Below, in pieces: positions 37,307 through 46,926 of a DNA stretch of 64,000 nucleotides. The notes under the pieces are model-generated. The model searched no databases. It was not told the origin of the DNA and worked only from the letters and a program-made list of their open reading frames with translations. Made by a program: the position numbers and the translations under genes. Position 1 is the stretch's first letter. Every line of letters starts with the position of its first letter. The stretch comes from Sphingopyxis fribergensis (GTDB lineage: Bacteria; Pseudomonadota; Alphaproteobacteria; Sphingomonadales; Sphingomonadaceae): NCBI RefSeq assembly GCF_000803645.1, contig NZ_CP009122.1, positions 4,874,501 to 4,938,500 of the forward strand, written 5' to 3'.

Positions 37307-39744
37307 TGAACCTCGCCGAATATCGCTCGAAGTCGGCCTGCCTTTCCGATTATCTCCCCTGGGTCGCGCTGGTCGCCGAGGGCGCGGTGCTCAACAAGGA
37401 TGGCTCGTTCCAGCGAACCGCGGCCTTCCGCGGCCCCGATCTCGACAGCGCCACCCCCGCCGAACTCGTCGCGGTCACCGCCCGGCTCAACAATGCGATC
37501 CGGCGCCTCGGCTCCGGCTGGGCCTTGTTCGTGGAGGCGCAGCGGCTGCCGTCGAGCGATTATCCCGCATCCTCATTTCCCGATCCGGCATCCGCTCTTG
37601 TCGACATGGAGCGCCGCGAGCAATTCCGGGAGGAAGGGGCGCATTTCGAGAGCCGCTATTATCTGACCCTCCTGTGGATGCCGCCGGCCGAGGATGCCTC
37701 GCGGGCGGAGGGCTGGCTTTATGAGGGTATGGAGCGCTCGGGGGTCGATCCGAAGGAGCATCTCGCGAGCTTCATCGACCGGTCGAACCGCATCCTTCAT
37801 CTCGTCGAAGGCTTCATGCCCGAGGCCGAATGGCTCGATGACGGCGAGACGCTGACCTATCTCCATTCAACCGTATCGACGAAGCGGCAGCGTGTCCGGG
37901 TTCCCGAGACGCCAGTCTATCTCGACGCGCTGCTGACGGACCAGCCGCTCATCGGCGGGCTTGAGCCGCGGCTCGGCGAGCAGCATCTGCGGACCCTGAC
38001 GATCACGGGCTTTCCGACCGCGACCTGGCCCGGCCTCCTCGACGATCTCAACCGGCTGGCCTTCGCCTATCGCTGGTCGACCCGCGCGATCATGCTCGAC
38101 AAGACAGACGCGACCAAGCTGCTGACGAAAATCCGGCGACAATGGTTCGCCAAGCGCAAGTCGATCGCGGCGATCCTCAAGGAGGTGATGACCAACGAGC
38201 AATCGGCGCTCGTCGACAGCGATGCCTCGAACAAGGCGGCCGACGCCGACATGGCGTTGCAGGAGCTCGGCGCCGATCATGCCGGCGTCGCCTATGTGAC
38301 CGCGACCGTCACCGTGTGGGACAGCGACGCGGCCCTCGCCGCCGAGAAGCTCCGGCTGGTCGAGAAAGTCATCCAGGGGCGCGACTTCACCTGCACGATC
38401 GAGGGCATGAACGCGATCGAGGCCTGGCTCGGGAGCCTGCCCGGCCACGCCTACGCCAATGTCCGCCAGCCGCCGATTTCCACCCTCAACCTTGCCCACA
38501 TGATCCCCCTGTCTGCCGTGTGGGCGGGGGCGGAACGGGACGAGCATTTCGGAGACGCCCCCTTGCTCTATGGCAAGACCGAAGGCTCGACCCCGTTCCG
38601 CCTTTCCCTCCATGTCGGCGACGTCGGTCATTGCCTCGTCGTCGGTCCGACGGGGGCAGGCAAATCGGTGCTGCTCGCGACGATGGCGATGCAGTTTCGC
38701 CGCTATCCGGGCTCGCAAATCTTCGCGTTCGATTTCGGCGGCTCGATCCGCGCCGCAGCCCTCGCGATGGGCGGGGACTGGCAGGATCTTGGCGGGGCGC
38801 TCCACGATGGCGAGGGCGGCGTGGCGTTGCAGCCGCTCGCCCGGATCGACGAGGCGTCCGAGCGGAGCTGGGCTGCCGAATGGCTCGCCGCGCTGTTCGC
38901 GGGCGAAGGCATGATGATCGACCCGGCGGCGAAGGAGCATCTCTGGTCGGCGCTGACCTCACTCGCGACGGCGCCTGTCGCCGAACGCACGCTGACGGGG
39001 CTCGCGGTGCTTCTCCAGTCGCGCGACCTCAAGCAGGCGCTCGCGCCCTATTTGGTCGGCGGACCCTGGGGGCGGCTGCTCGATGCCGACGAGGAGCGCA
39101 TCGGGGCCGCGCGCGTGCAGGCCTTCGAGACCGAAGGCCTTGTCGGCGCCGCGTCGGCGGGACCCGTCCTGTCCTATCTGTTTCACCGGATCGCCGGACG
39201 GCTCGACGGCTCGCCGACGCTCATCATCATCGACGAAGGCTGGCTCGTGCTCGACAGCCCGGCCTTCGCGGCGCAGCTCCGCGAATGGCTGAAGACGCTC
39301 CGCAAGAAGAATGCGAGCGTGGTCTTCGCGACGCAGAGCCTTGCCGACATCGAAACCTCTAGCATCGCACCCGCGATCATCGAGAGCTGTCCGACCCGCA
39401 TATTTCTGCCGAACGAGCGCGCGCTCGAGCCGCAGATTGCCCGCATCTACGAGCGCTTCGGTCTCAATGACCGGCAAATAGAGATACTGAGCCGGGCGAC
39501 CCCGAAGCGCGACTATTATTGCCAGTCGCGGCGCGGCAATCGCCTCTTCGACCTGGGGCTAGGCGAGGTTGCGCTCGCCTTCACCGCGGCATCTTCGAAG
39601 ACCGATCAGACGCGCATCGCGGAGCTGTTCGCAGCGCACGGCCCCGAAGGGTTCGCGGCCGCCTGGCTTTCCCACCGCAAGCTCGAATGGGCGGCCGAGC
39701 TGCTCCCCACCATTGCCGCCCCCAATGAGGAGTGCCCCCGATGA
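37303..39744 (+). CDS. trbE: TrbE, VirB4-type ATPase
   Basis: An 813-aa protein. Walker A is GPTGAGKSVLL near 447, and Walker B is LIIIDEGWLVL near 640, followed by RKKNASVVFATQS. It is the main energy-providing ATPase of the type IV secretion channel. The ATGATG start leaves the choice between 37303 and 37306. It overlaps trbD and trbJ. Confidence 0.95.
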   Translation: MMNLAEYRSKSACLSDYLPWVALVAEGAVLNKDGSFQRTAAFRGPDLDSATPAELVAVTARLNNAIRRLGSGWALFVEAQRLPSSDYPASSFPDPASALVDMERREQFREEGAHFESRYYLTLLWMPPAEDASRAEGWLYEGMERSGVDPKEHLASFIDRSNRILHLVEGFMPEAEWLDDGETLTYLHSTVSTKRQRVRVPETPVYLDALLTDQPLIGGLEPRLGEQHLRTLTITGFPTATWPGLLDDLNRLAFAYRWSTRAIMLDKTDATKLLTKIRRQWFAKRKSIAAILKEVMTNEQSALVDSDASNKAADADMALQELGADHAGVAYVTATVTVWDSDAALAAEKLRLVEKVIQGRDFTCTIEGMNAIEAWLGSLPGHAYANVRQPPISTLNLAHMIPLSAVWAGAERDEHFGDAPLLYGKTEGSTPFRLSLHVGDVGHCLVVGPTGAGKSVLLATMAMQFRRYPGSQIFAFDFGGSIRAAALAMGGDWQDLGGALHDGEGGVALQPLARIDEASERSWAAEWLAALFAGEGMMIDPAAKEHLWSALTSLATAPVAERTLTGLAVLLQSRDLKQALAPYLVGGPWGRLLDADEERIGAARVQAFETEGLVGAASAGPVLSYLFHRIAGRLDGSPTLIIIDEGWLVLDSPAFAAQLREWLKTLRKKNASVVFATQSLADIETSSIAPAIIESCPTRIFLPNERALEPQIARIYERFGLNDRQIEILSRATPKRDYYCQSRRGNRLFDLGLGEVALAFTAASSKTDQTRIAELFAAHGPEGFAAAWLSHRKLEWAAELLPTIAAPNEECPR

Positions 39745-40457
39745 AGAAGAATATCGTCCGCGCCGTCGCTGCCGCGGCACTTGTGTTGCTGCCCGTGTCG
39801 GGCGCGATGCTGGCCGTCCCGGCGAGCGCCCAGCTCGGCGGCATCGTCCACGATCCGCGCAACTATTCGCAGAATATCCTGACCGCGGCGCGCACGCTCG
39901 AGCAGATCAACAACCAGATCAAGCAGCTGCAGAATCAGGCGACCTCGCTGATGAACGAGGCGAAGAACCTCAACAGCCTGCCGACATCGACGCTGGGCAC
40001 GCTCGAGGCGCAGGTCGACCAGACGCGCCAGCTCCTCGCGCAGGCAGAGGGCATCGCGTTCAACGTGTCGGACATCCAGAAGGGGTTCGAGGCGCGCTAC
40101 AAGGGCGGAGCGCTGACGGGCTCTGCCGCCGAGATGGTCGCCAATGCCGAGGCGCGCTGGAAGGACAGCGTCGGCGCCTTCGAGGATGCGATGAAGGTGC
40201 AGGCCGGCATCGTCACGAACATGGGCGGAACGCGGACGTCGATCTCGACGATCGTCGGCGCCAGCCAGTCGGCAACCGGCGCGCTGCAGGCCGCGCAGGC
40301 GGGCAACCAGCTGCTCGCCATCCAGTCGCAGCAGATCGCCGATCTCGCCGCCGTCATGAGTGCGCAGGGCCGCGCCGAGATGCTCGATGCCGCGCGCGCG
40401 GCGGCCGCCGAGGCCGAAGGCCGCGAGCGCTTCCGCCGCTTCCGCAAGGGCAATTGA
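39741..40457 (+). CDS. trbJ: TrbJ (VirB5-like) channel component
   Basis: A 238-aa protein with a signal sequence ending ASAQ, then a long helical region rich in Gln/Asn (LEQINNQIKQLQNQATSL), which is typical of TrbJ. It is exported and probably associates with the pilus. It overlaps trbE (ATGA). Confidence 0.92.
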   Translation: MKKNIVRAVAAAALVLLPVSGAMLAVPASAQLGGIVHDPRNYSQNILTAARTLEQINNQIKQLQNQATSLMNEAKNLNSLPTSTLGTLEAQVDQTRQLLAQAEGIAFNVSDIQKGFEARYKGGALTGSAAEMVANAEARWKDSVGAFEDAMKVQAGIVTNMGGTRTSISTIVGASQSATGALQAAQAGNQLLAIQSQQIADLAAVMSAQGRAEMLDAARAAAAEAEGRERFRRFRKGN

Positions 40458-40458
40458 G

Positions 40459-40710
40459 ATGGGCCGGGCGGGCGGGCTGGTGATGGGGGCAATCGTCCTG
40501 GGTCTTGCGCTGACCCTTGCCCTTGTCGCCGCGCTCGATCCGCCCGCGCCCCGTGCGTCCGCCCCCGCGATCTCCGGGGCGGACGCACCCCCCGATTATG
40601 GCGACACGCTTCGTCGCTGCCGAACCGCCACCGAAGCCGATCCCGAATGCGAGGCGGCCTGGGAAGCGAAGCGGCGCCATTTCTTCCGGACCGAAAAGAG
40701 CAAGCCATGA
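40459..40710 (+). CDS. trbK: TrbK-like entry-exclusion protein
   Basis: An 83-aa protein. It has one N-terminal hydrophobic segment, then a region with two cysteines (RRCRTATEADPECEAAWEAKR), which fits the TrbK-alt family between trbJ and trbL. It probably blocks redundant transfer into a cell already holding the element. It is not a standard lipoprotein like IncP TrbK. It overlaps trbL. Confidence 0.82.
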   Translation: MGRAGGLVMGAIVLGLALTLALVAALDPPAPRASAPAISGADAPPDYGDTLRRCRTATEADPECEAAWEAKRRHFFRTEKSKP

Positions 40711-41993
40711 ACGACACCGGCGTCATCGATAATTTCCTGTCGGTCTTCTCGACCTATATCGACAGCGGGTTCGGTCTGCTCGGCGGCGAGGTCGGCTTCC
40801 TGTCCTCGACGCTGATCGTGATCGACATAACGATCGCGGCGCTCTTCTGGGCATGGGGCACCGACGAGGATGTGCTGCAGCGGCTGGTGAAGAAGACGCT
40901 CTATATCGGCGTCTTCGCCTTCATCATCGGCAATTTCCAGGCGCTGGCCACGATATTGCTCGAGAGCTTCGCCGGGCTGGGCCTGAAAGCGGCAGGAAGC
41001 GCGATGGCGATCGGCGATTTCATGCGCCCCGGCATGATCGCGTCCACCGGCCTCGATGCCGCCGAGCCCTTGCTCGACGCGACCGCCGATCTTGTCGGCC
41101 CGGTGGGGCTCTTCACCAACTTCGTCCAGATCCTGATCCTGCTGATCGCCTGGGTGATCGTCGTGATCGCCTTCTTCATTCTCGCGGTGCAGGTCTTCGT
41201 CACGATCCTGGAGTTTAAATTGGTGACGCTCGCGGGCTTCGTCCTGCTGCCCTTCGCCTTCTTCGGACGTACCGCCTTCATGGCCGAGCGCGTCCTCGGC
41301 CATATCATCTCCTCGGGCATCAAGCTGCTCGTGCTCGCGGTCATCACCGGCATCGGCACGACCCTCTTCCAGCGCTTCATGGACGCGGGGCTCGGGACCG
41401 AACCCGACATCCGCGAGGTGATGGCGATCGCCCTCGGCGCCTTGACCCTGCTCGGTCTCGGCATCTTCGGTCCGAGCGTCGCCAACGGCATCGTGGCGGG
41501 CGGCCCGCAGCTCGGCGCAGGCGCCGCCGCAGGCACGACCCTCGCGGCCGGCGCCACGATCGCCGCCGGGGCCGCCGGCGCGACGCTGGCGGCGGGCGCG
41601 GCGAGCAGCGCCGTCGGTCGCACCGCGCTCGGCGCCTCGCGCGCGTCCGGCAGCGCTTCGGCATCCTATGCCCGGGGCGCGGCCGGGAAGAGCGGGATGC
41701 GGGCGTTCGGTGCGGGGCTCGCCAATGTGGCGCGTGACACGGCGCGCGGCGCGGGTTCGCCGCTCCGCGCCGCGGCTGACCGCCTGCGTCAAAGCTATGC
41801 CGCGGGGCAGGCGGGCAAGTCCGTGGCCGGCGCTGCCACCGCGAGCGACGGCGCGGCGTCGCCCCCGACCTGGGCGGCCGCCATGAAGCGACGTCAGGCC
41901 GTCACCTCGGGCGCCACCATCGCCTCGCAGACCCTCAAGGCCGGCGACAGCCATGGCGCCGGCTCCGCTCCCGACATCAGCCAGAAGGATTGA
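40707..41993 (+). CDS. trbL: TrbL (VirB6-like) polytopic channel protein
   Basis: A 428-aa protein with 5-6 membrane segments in the first 275 residues (e.g., IFIIGNFQALATILL and WVIVVIAFFILAVQVFVTIL), and a Gly/Ala-rich region followed by a low-complexity tail. This is the TrbL/VirB6 profile. ATG 40707 overlaps the trbK stop. It forms part of the inner-membrane channel. Confidence 0.93.
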   Translation: MNDTGVIDNFLSVFSTYIDSGFGLLGGEVGFLSSTLIVIDITIAALFWAWGTDEDVLQRLVKKTLYIGVFAFIIGNFQALATILLESFAGLGLKAAGSAMAIGDFMRPGMIASTGLDAAEPLLDATADLVGPVGLFTNFVQILILLIAWVIVVIAFFILAVQVFVTILEFKLVTLAGFVLLPFAFFGRTAFMAERVLGHIISSGIKLLVLAVITGIGTTLFQRFMDAGLGTEPDIREVMAIALGALTLLGLGIFGPSVANGIVAGGPQLGAGAAAGTTLAAGATIAAGAAGATLAAGAASSAVGRTALGASRASGSASASYARGAAGKSGMRAFGAGLANVARDTARGAGSPLRAAADRLRQSYAAGQAGKSVAGAATASDGAASPPTWAAAMKRRQAVTSGATIASQTLKAGDSHGAGSAPDISQKD

Positions 41994-41997
41994 ACCC

Positions 41998-42681
41998 ATG
42001 TTTCGACGCCCGTCCCAACATTATGGCAAGTCCCCGGTCCCGGTTACGCCCTACCAGCGCGCGGCGCAGGTCTGGGACGACCGCATCGGCTCGGCCCGCA
42101 CCCAGGCGAAAAGCTGGCGCCTCGCCTTCTTCGGCTGTCTCGCGCTTTCGGGCGGACTCGCCTCGGCGCTCGTGTGGCAGTCGCTCCGCGGCACGATCAC
42201 CCCTTGGGTCGTCGAGGTCGACAAGCTCGGCGAGGCAAGATCGGTGGCGCCCGCCGATGCCGACTTTTCGCCGACCGACCCGCAGATCGCATTCCATCTC
42301 GCGCGCTTCATCGAGCATGTCCGCTCGATCCCGGCCGATCCGGTGGTGCTCCGAAAGGACTGGCTCAGCGCCTATGACTTCACCACGCCCAAGGGCGCGC
42401 AGGCGCTGAGCGATCACGCCCGCGCGAACGATCCCTTTGCCGAAGTCGGCAAGATGCAGGTCGCCGTCGATGTATCGAGCGTCATCCGCGCATCGCGCGA
42501 CAGCTTTCGCATCGCCTGGACCGAGCGCCGCTATCAGGATGGCAGCCTGGTCGAGACGTCGCGCTGGTCGGCGATCCTGACCACCTCGATCCAGCCGCCC
42601 CGCACTCCCGACGCCCTGCGCCGGAACCCGCTCGGCGTTTTTGTCACCGCTATTTCTTGGTCGAAGGAGCTCAGCCAATGA
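41998..42681 (+). CDS. trbF: TrbF (VirB8-like) inner-membrane protein
   Basis: A 227-aa protein. A cytoplasmic N-terminus (SPVPVTPYQRAAQVWDDRIG) precedes one membrane segment and a VirB8-like periplasmic domain (ITPWVVEVDKLGEA, then WTERRYQDG). This is typical of TrbF. It overlaps trbG by ATGA. Confidence 0.94.
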   Translation: MFRRPSQHYGKSPVPVTPYQRAAQVWDDRIGSARTQAKSWRLAFFGCLALSGGLASALVWQSLRGTITPWVVEVDKLGEARSVAPADADFSPTDPQIAFHLARFIEHVRSIPADPVVLRKDWLSAYDFTTPKGAQALSDHARANDPFAEVGKMQVAVDVSSVIRASRDSFRIAWTERRYQDGSLVETSRWSAILTTSIQPPRTPDALRRNPLGVFVTAISWSKELSQ

Positions 42682-43514
42682 TCCGCCTTACCCTTCTTCT
42701 CGGCGCTGCCGCGCTCGCGCTGCCGGCGCAGGCGGCACCCGCCGATCCGCGCACGCAGGTCGGCCGCGCGAACGACGCGGCGCGCGTCCAGCCCGAGCGC
42801 GCGACCTTCCTCAACGCCATCCAGAAATATGCCTGGGCCGATGGCGCGCTGTTCCAAGTCTACACCGCCCCCGGACAGGTCACCGACATCGCATTGCAGG
42901 AAGGCGAGGAGCTTGTCGGTCCGGGGCCTGTCGCGGCCGGCGACACCGTGCGCTGGGTGATCGGCGATACGGTGAGCGGGACGGGCGCGTCGCGCCGCGT
43001 CCATATTTTGGTGAAGCCCACGCGCCCCGACATCATGACGAATCTGGTCATCAACACCAGCCGTCGGACCTATCACATCGAGCTGCGCGCGACCCCCGCC
43101 ACCTATATGGCGGCGGTCTCCTGGTCCTATCCGCAGGACGAGCTGATCGCGCTTCGCTCCGCCGAGACCGAACAGGCGCGGCTCGCTCCGGTTGCAGGCG
43201 GGATCGATTTCGCGGCGTTGAGTTTTGCGTATCGCATCTCCGGCGCGAAGGTCCCCTGGCGGCCGGTGCGCGTTTTCGACGATGGGCGCCAGCTCTTCGT
43301 CGAGTTCGGTGCTGCGATCGCAACCGCGGACATGCCCCCGCTGTTCGCGGTCGGCGAGAAAGGCGCGGCGGAGCTGCTCAACTACCGGGTCGACGGCCGT
43401 TACATGATCGTCGACCGCCTTTTCGATCGCGCTGAACTCCGGCTGGGGAGCGGGCGCGGCGCCAAGGCCGTGCGGATCGAACGCGAAACGCCGCGCGCGC
43501 GAGGCCGGTCGTGA
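42678..43514 (+). CDS. trbG: TrbG (VirB9-like) outer-membrane complex protein
   Basis: A 278-aa protein with a signal sequence ending AQA-A. The VirB9 features are present: VYTAPGQVTDIALQEGEEL and the C-terminal IVDRLFDRAELRLG. It forms the outer-membrane core with TrbI. The start at 42678 is preferred to 42657 because of the signal peptide and the ATGA overlap. Confidence 0.94.
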   Translation: MIRLTLLLGAAALALPAQAAPADPRTQVGRANDAARVQPERATFLNAIQKYAWADGALFQVYTAPGQVTDIALQEGEELVGPGPVAAGDTVRWVIGDTVSGTGASRRVHILVKPTRPDIMTNLVINTSRRTYHIELRATPATYMAAVSWSYPQDELIALRSAETEQARLAPVAGGIDFAALSFAYRISGAKVPWRPVRVFDDGRQLFVEFGAAIATADMPPLFAVGEKGAAELLNYRVDGRYMIVDRLFDRAELRLGSGRGAKAVRIERETPRARGRS

Positions 43515-44734
43515 CGGCGCCCGAACAGCCGGGCACGGAAGCTGTGCCCGCCGAGGCCGAGGTTGCGCCGATCGCCCCTGCGAGCCCCGATGCGTTCCGC
43601 TTGGCGGGTGAGACTCCGCGGGTCATGCGTCTGTCACGGAAAACGCTGGCGGTTATCGGCGGGGCCGGCGGTCTTGCGATTGCGGCATCGCTCATGTGGG
43701 CGCTGCGAACGCCGGCCCCGGCCGAGCGTCGGGAGCTCTATGAAGCGAGCAACAATGCGCGGCCCGACGCGGTCCCCGGAGCACCCGCCGATTATGGCGC
43801 CGTGCCGAAGCTCGGTCCGCCGCTCCCCGGCGACCTTGGCCGGCCGATCGTTGCGGCGCAGGGGAGCGGCGAAGCCATCCCCGTCCCGCCGATCGGCGCG
43901 GAAGGGCGCAATCCTCCCGATCCGCGCGTGGCGGCCGCCGAACAGGCGCGGCAGCGGGCACTGCAGGAGCGCGAGAGCGCCCAGACGAGCCGGCTCTTTC
44001 TGGGGGGCGGAACCGCAAGTTCCGCAGCAACAGATATTGTGCCCGCCGAGGCGGCCGCGCCCGAACAGGCGGCGGAGCCTCGCACGGCCAATGAGGGGCG
44101 GCGTCAGTTTCTGGCATCGGGTTCGAAACGGCCCCTCGAAAGTGGCGAGCGGCTGATCGCCCCGAGCTCCGCGCTGATCGTCCAGGCCGGGACTGTCATT
44201 CCGGCAGCGCTCATCACGGGCATACGCTCGGACCTTCCGGGCCAGATCAGCGCGCAGGTGACGCAGAATATCTATGACAGTCCGACCGGGCGTATCCTGC
44301 TCATCCCGCAAGGGTCGCGGTTGATCGGCGAATATGACAGCGAGATCGCGGCGGGACAGAGCCGGGTGCTCCTCGCATGGGATCGCCTCATCTTGCCCGG
44401 CGGACGATCGATCCGCCTCGAACGGCAGCCCGGCGCCGACGCCGCAGGCATGTCGGGGCTGGAGGATCGGGTGAACAATCATTGGGGCCGGATGGTCCGC
44501 GCCGCGCTCGTCTCGACCCTGCTCGGGGTCGGGAGCGAGCTCAGCGTCGGCGGCGACGACGAACTCGCCCGGGCGCTCCGCTACGGGATGCAGGACAGCA
44601 CGAGCCAGGCCGGGCGCCGCATCGTCGAGCGCGAACTGGCGGTGCGTCCGACGCTCACCATCCGGCCGGGTTTCGCGCTCCGCGTAGTCGTCACCCGCGA
44701 CCTTATTCTCGAGCCGCAGGCGGATTGGAGATGA
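43511..44734 (+). CDS. trbI: TrbI (VirB10-like) energy-sensing core protein
   Basis: A 407-aa protein. A cytoplasmic N-terminus leads to one membrane segment near residue 45 (LAVIGGAGGLAIAASLMWAL), a proline-rich linker, and a VirB10 domain (IVQAGTVIPAALITGIRSDL, then GSRLIGEYDSEI, and VNNHWGRM). It spans both membranes. The GTG start overlaps the trbG stop (GTGA). Confidence 0.95.
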   Translation: MTAPEQPGTEAVPAEAEVAPIAPASPDAFRLAGETPRVMRLSRKTLAVIGGAGGLAIAASLMWALRTPAPAERRELYEASNNARPDAVPGAPADYGAVPKLGPPLPGDLGRPIVAAQGSGEAIPVPPIGAEGRNPPDPRVAAAEQARQRALQERESAQTSRLFLGGGTASSAATDIVPAEAAAPEQAAEPRTANEGRRQFLASGSKRPLESGERLIAPSSALIVQAGTVIPAALITGIRSDLPGQISAQVTQNIYDSPTGRILLIPQGSRLIGEYDSEIAAGQSRVLLAWDRLILPGGRSIRLERQPGADAAGMSGLEDRVNNHWGRMVRAALVSTLLGVGSELSVGGDDELARALRYGMQDSTSQAGRRIVERELAVRPTLTIRPGFALRVVVTRDLILEPQADWR

Positions 44735-44946
44735 GTCGGCTGCGACTTGGGCCGATCGTCGAGGAGAAGCCGGTCAAGGCTACTGTCGAACTCACGGGCA
44801 AGCTTGCGCGCGATCTCGCTGACTATGCCGCGGCACATGCGAAGGAAAATGGCCTGTCGGAGCCGTTGTCGATCGAACGGCTCATACCGCCGATGCTGGA
44901 ACGGTTCGTCGCGACCGATCGCGGTTTTGCGAAGGCGCGGCGTTAG
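44731..44946 (+). CDS. DUF2274 protein closing the trb operon
   Basis: A 71-aa protein starting MSRLRLGPIVEEKPVK, with VELTGKLARDLADYAAAHA and PMLERFVATDRGF, the DUF2274 pattern. The family is nearly always the gene after trbI in such ICEs; it looks like a ribbon-helix-helix regulator. ATG 44731 overlaps the trbI stop (ATGA). Confidence 0.9.
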   Translation: MSRLRLGPIVEEKPVKATVELTGKLARDLADYAAAHAKENGLSEPLSIERLIPPMLERFVATDRGFAKARR

Positions 44947-44996
44947 GCGGTAAAGAGTATTTTGTATGCGCACACAGGGTCGATTATGATCGCCCT

Positions 44997-46865
44997 GTGG
45001 ACGAGCATTTTGCTCCTGAGCGGCCGACCCAACCTCCGCGGCCTTGCACAACGAAGCCCGATCCCTCGGGCTTGCGGGTGCCATTCGCTGCATGCGGCGA
45101 TGGCGTGGTTCGGCACGTCGAACAGATCGTATCGCACCGCGACGGCCCCTTTACCTGCCTTGGATGCAAGGAACGACTGACCCTTCGGCTCCCGAAGAAG
45201 ATGCGGAAGCATTTCGCGCACCAGTCCGACAGCCGATGCTCAGGCGAGACGGCCCTGCATCTCTACGCCAAGCTGCTGCTGGCTGCTGTCCGGTGGGTCA
45301 CCCTGCCAAGCCTTGTCCTCCGCGAGGAGCGATTGGAGGAGGTCGTTTTCGAAGGCGGGCAATTCGCGCTCGACGAGGTGAGGCTAGAGACATCGGAGGG
45401 CGATTTTCAGCCCGATGCCATGGTGTGGATCGGGTCCGATCGCCGCGCGGTGGAATTCAAGGTGTCGCACGCGGTCGATGAGGAGAAGCAGCAGAAGGTC
45501 GCGCGCGCAGGCTGCCCGATGATCGAGATCGATCTTTACGGAGTGCGTTGGCGCCAGCTTGATGGCGCCGAACTCGACCAGCAGATTTTGCACGACGCAC
45601 CGCGGCACTGGATCCATCATCCGGATCGCGAGCGTTCCGCGCAGCGCCTGTCCGAGCGGGTCACGGCGGAAGCGACGCGCAAGGGCGAGGCGCTCCGATG
45701 GCATATCCGGGAGCGACCGCAGAAGCCTCCCGTCGATACCGAATGGGTCGCGGAGATCATGGCCGACCTGCAATATGCCGAACTGGACTATCTGCTCGGG
45801 GCCAAGAGCCGGATGGGCCATTGGTTCACGGTAAGGCCGCAGCTTTGGCAGGCGGCGCTCGTGCATGCCCTGATCTACACGCCGAGCATCAAATACTCGG
45901 CGGGATCGGACATCCATATCCATGGCGAGTGGCCGAACGAGGCCAATCTCGAGAGCGTGCTGCCGACATGGATGCTGCGCACCGACCTCAGCAATTACAA
46001 ACCGAACGCGCTGGCAGCGGCCGGCTACTCGCGGGAGAGTTTCGGGTCGCCCAGCCAAGCCGTGACCGAATATCTCTTCAATCTCTTCACCGATCGGCAG
46101 GCTGTGGTGTGGGAGCGTGACGAGCAGCGCTTCTATGTCGACCCCGATCTTCATGCCCGCGTTCACAATCGCTACGACCTTGAGCGCACCGTTGCCTGCA
46201 TCGCCAAGGATGCCGGCCATCCCGATCCCGATGGTTTCAGCCGGCGCTGGATGCGGCGATATAATGTCGACGGCCGAAATCCTTGGAAGGTGGCGGCGGA
46301 AGGCGGCGATGATTTTCACGCGCTGGACAAGCGGGTCCGGGCGATCTTCGACATGTCGCGCAGCTATCGCGACCTTCCCATCGTCGACGATCTTTGCGGA
46401 TTGCCCTTTCAGGAGTGGCGCGACGGTATCCGACAGAAGCGCGAGGCGAAGGAAGCCGCCGAGCGCAAGCGGATCGAAGACGCAAAGGAAAGCCGGCGGC
46501 GGAACTTCGCCATTGCCGCGAAAAACGCGCTCAAGGACGAGGCCGAGACCTGGCTCGCATCGACGGTGGTCGATGGAGTGCCGATCACCGAGTGGGCGTG
46601 TGGCAGCGACGATCTCTATTGGCGAGCCTTCAGCCATATCGAGCGCGCCGAGGACGTGAGGAAGCGCCGGGTTTTGGCGGCGGAAGCGGCGGAGGAATTT
46701 CGTAAGCGGCTCACGACCGCCTCCAACAAGGCCTTCCGCGATCCCGACCGCGCGCACCTTTTTCTCAACAGTGCGCACCCGAAGCTTGCCGGTCGTCGCC
46801 CGATCGAAGCTTGTGAGACCGATGCGGATTTGAGAGTCGCTCTGGCGCTTCTCCCGAAAGTGTAG
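44997..46865 (+). CDS. CoiA-like nuclease fused to a C-terminal MbcA/ParS/Xre-type domain
   Basis: A 622-aa protein from GTG 44997. The N-terminal zinc region has C54-x2-C57 and the KHFAHQSD plus SGETALHLYAK motif typical of competence protein CoiA. A PD-(D/E)xK core follows: Asp140, then Glu153-x-Lys155 (AVEFKVSHA). Residues 170-560 are largely helical with no recognised domain. The last about 35 residues (FLNSAHPKLAGRRPIEAC-T) resemble the toxin-binding domain of MbcA/ParS/Xre antitoxins. It is separated from the trb operon by 50 bp and from the next cargo gene by 61 bp. Function is inferred: a DNA-acting effector in ICE cargo. Confidence 0.7.
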   Translation: MDEHFAPERPTQPPRPCTTKPDPSGLRVPFAACGDGVVRHVEQIVSHRDGPFTCLGCKERLTLRLPKKMRKHFAHQSDSRCSGETALHLYAKLLLAAVRWVTLPSLVLREERLEEVVFEGGQFALDEVRLETSEGDFQPDAMVWIGSDRRAVEFKVSHAVDEEKQQKVARAGCPMIEIDLYGVRWRQLDGAELDQQILHDAPRHWIHHPDRERSAQRLSERVTAEATRKGEALRWHIRERPQKPPVDTEWVAEIMADLQYAELDYLLGAKSRMGHWFTVRPQLWQAALVHALIYTPSIKYSAGSDIHIHGEWPNEANLESVLPTWMLRTDLSNYKPNALAAAGYSRESFGSPSQAVTEYLFNLFTDRQAVVWERDEQRFYVDPDLHARVHNRYDLERTVACIAKDAGHPDPDGFSRRWMRRYNVDGRNPWKVAAEGGDDFHALDKRVRAIFDMSRSYRDLPIVDDLCGLPFQEWRDGIRQKREAKEAAERKRIEDAKESRRRNFAIAAKNALKDEAETWLASTVVDGVPITEWACGSDDLYWRAFSHIERAEDVRKRRVLAAEAAEEFRKRLTTASNKAFRDPDRAHLFLNSAHPKLAGRRPIEACETDADLRVALALLPKV

Positions 46866-46910
46866 CGGAGCAGGCCGGAAGGAATTCCCGCTCGCGTGTG
46901 AAATCGCGAT

Positions 46911-46925
46911 GTTCTAGACTTGTTC
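46911..46925 (+). promoter_or_regulatory. LexA (SOS) box abutting the start of the 1068-aa nuclease gene
   Basis: GTTC at 46911-46914 and GTTC at 46922-46925 are separated by seven bases, matching the alphaproteobacterial LexA operator in direct form. It ends one base before ATG 46927. Repression here would be tight, and no ribosome site fits between the box and the ATG. Translation could be leaderless or start later, e.g. ATG 46993. Confidence 0.78.
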
Positions 46926-46926
46926 T

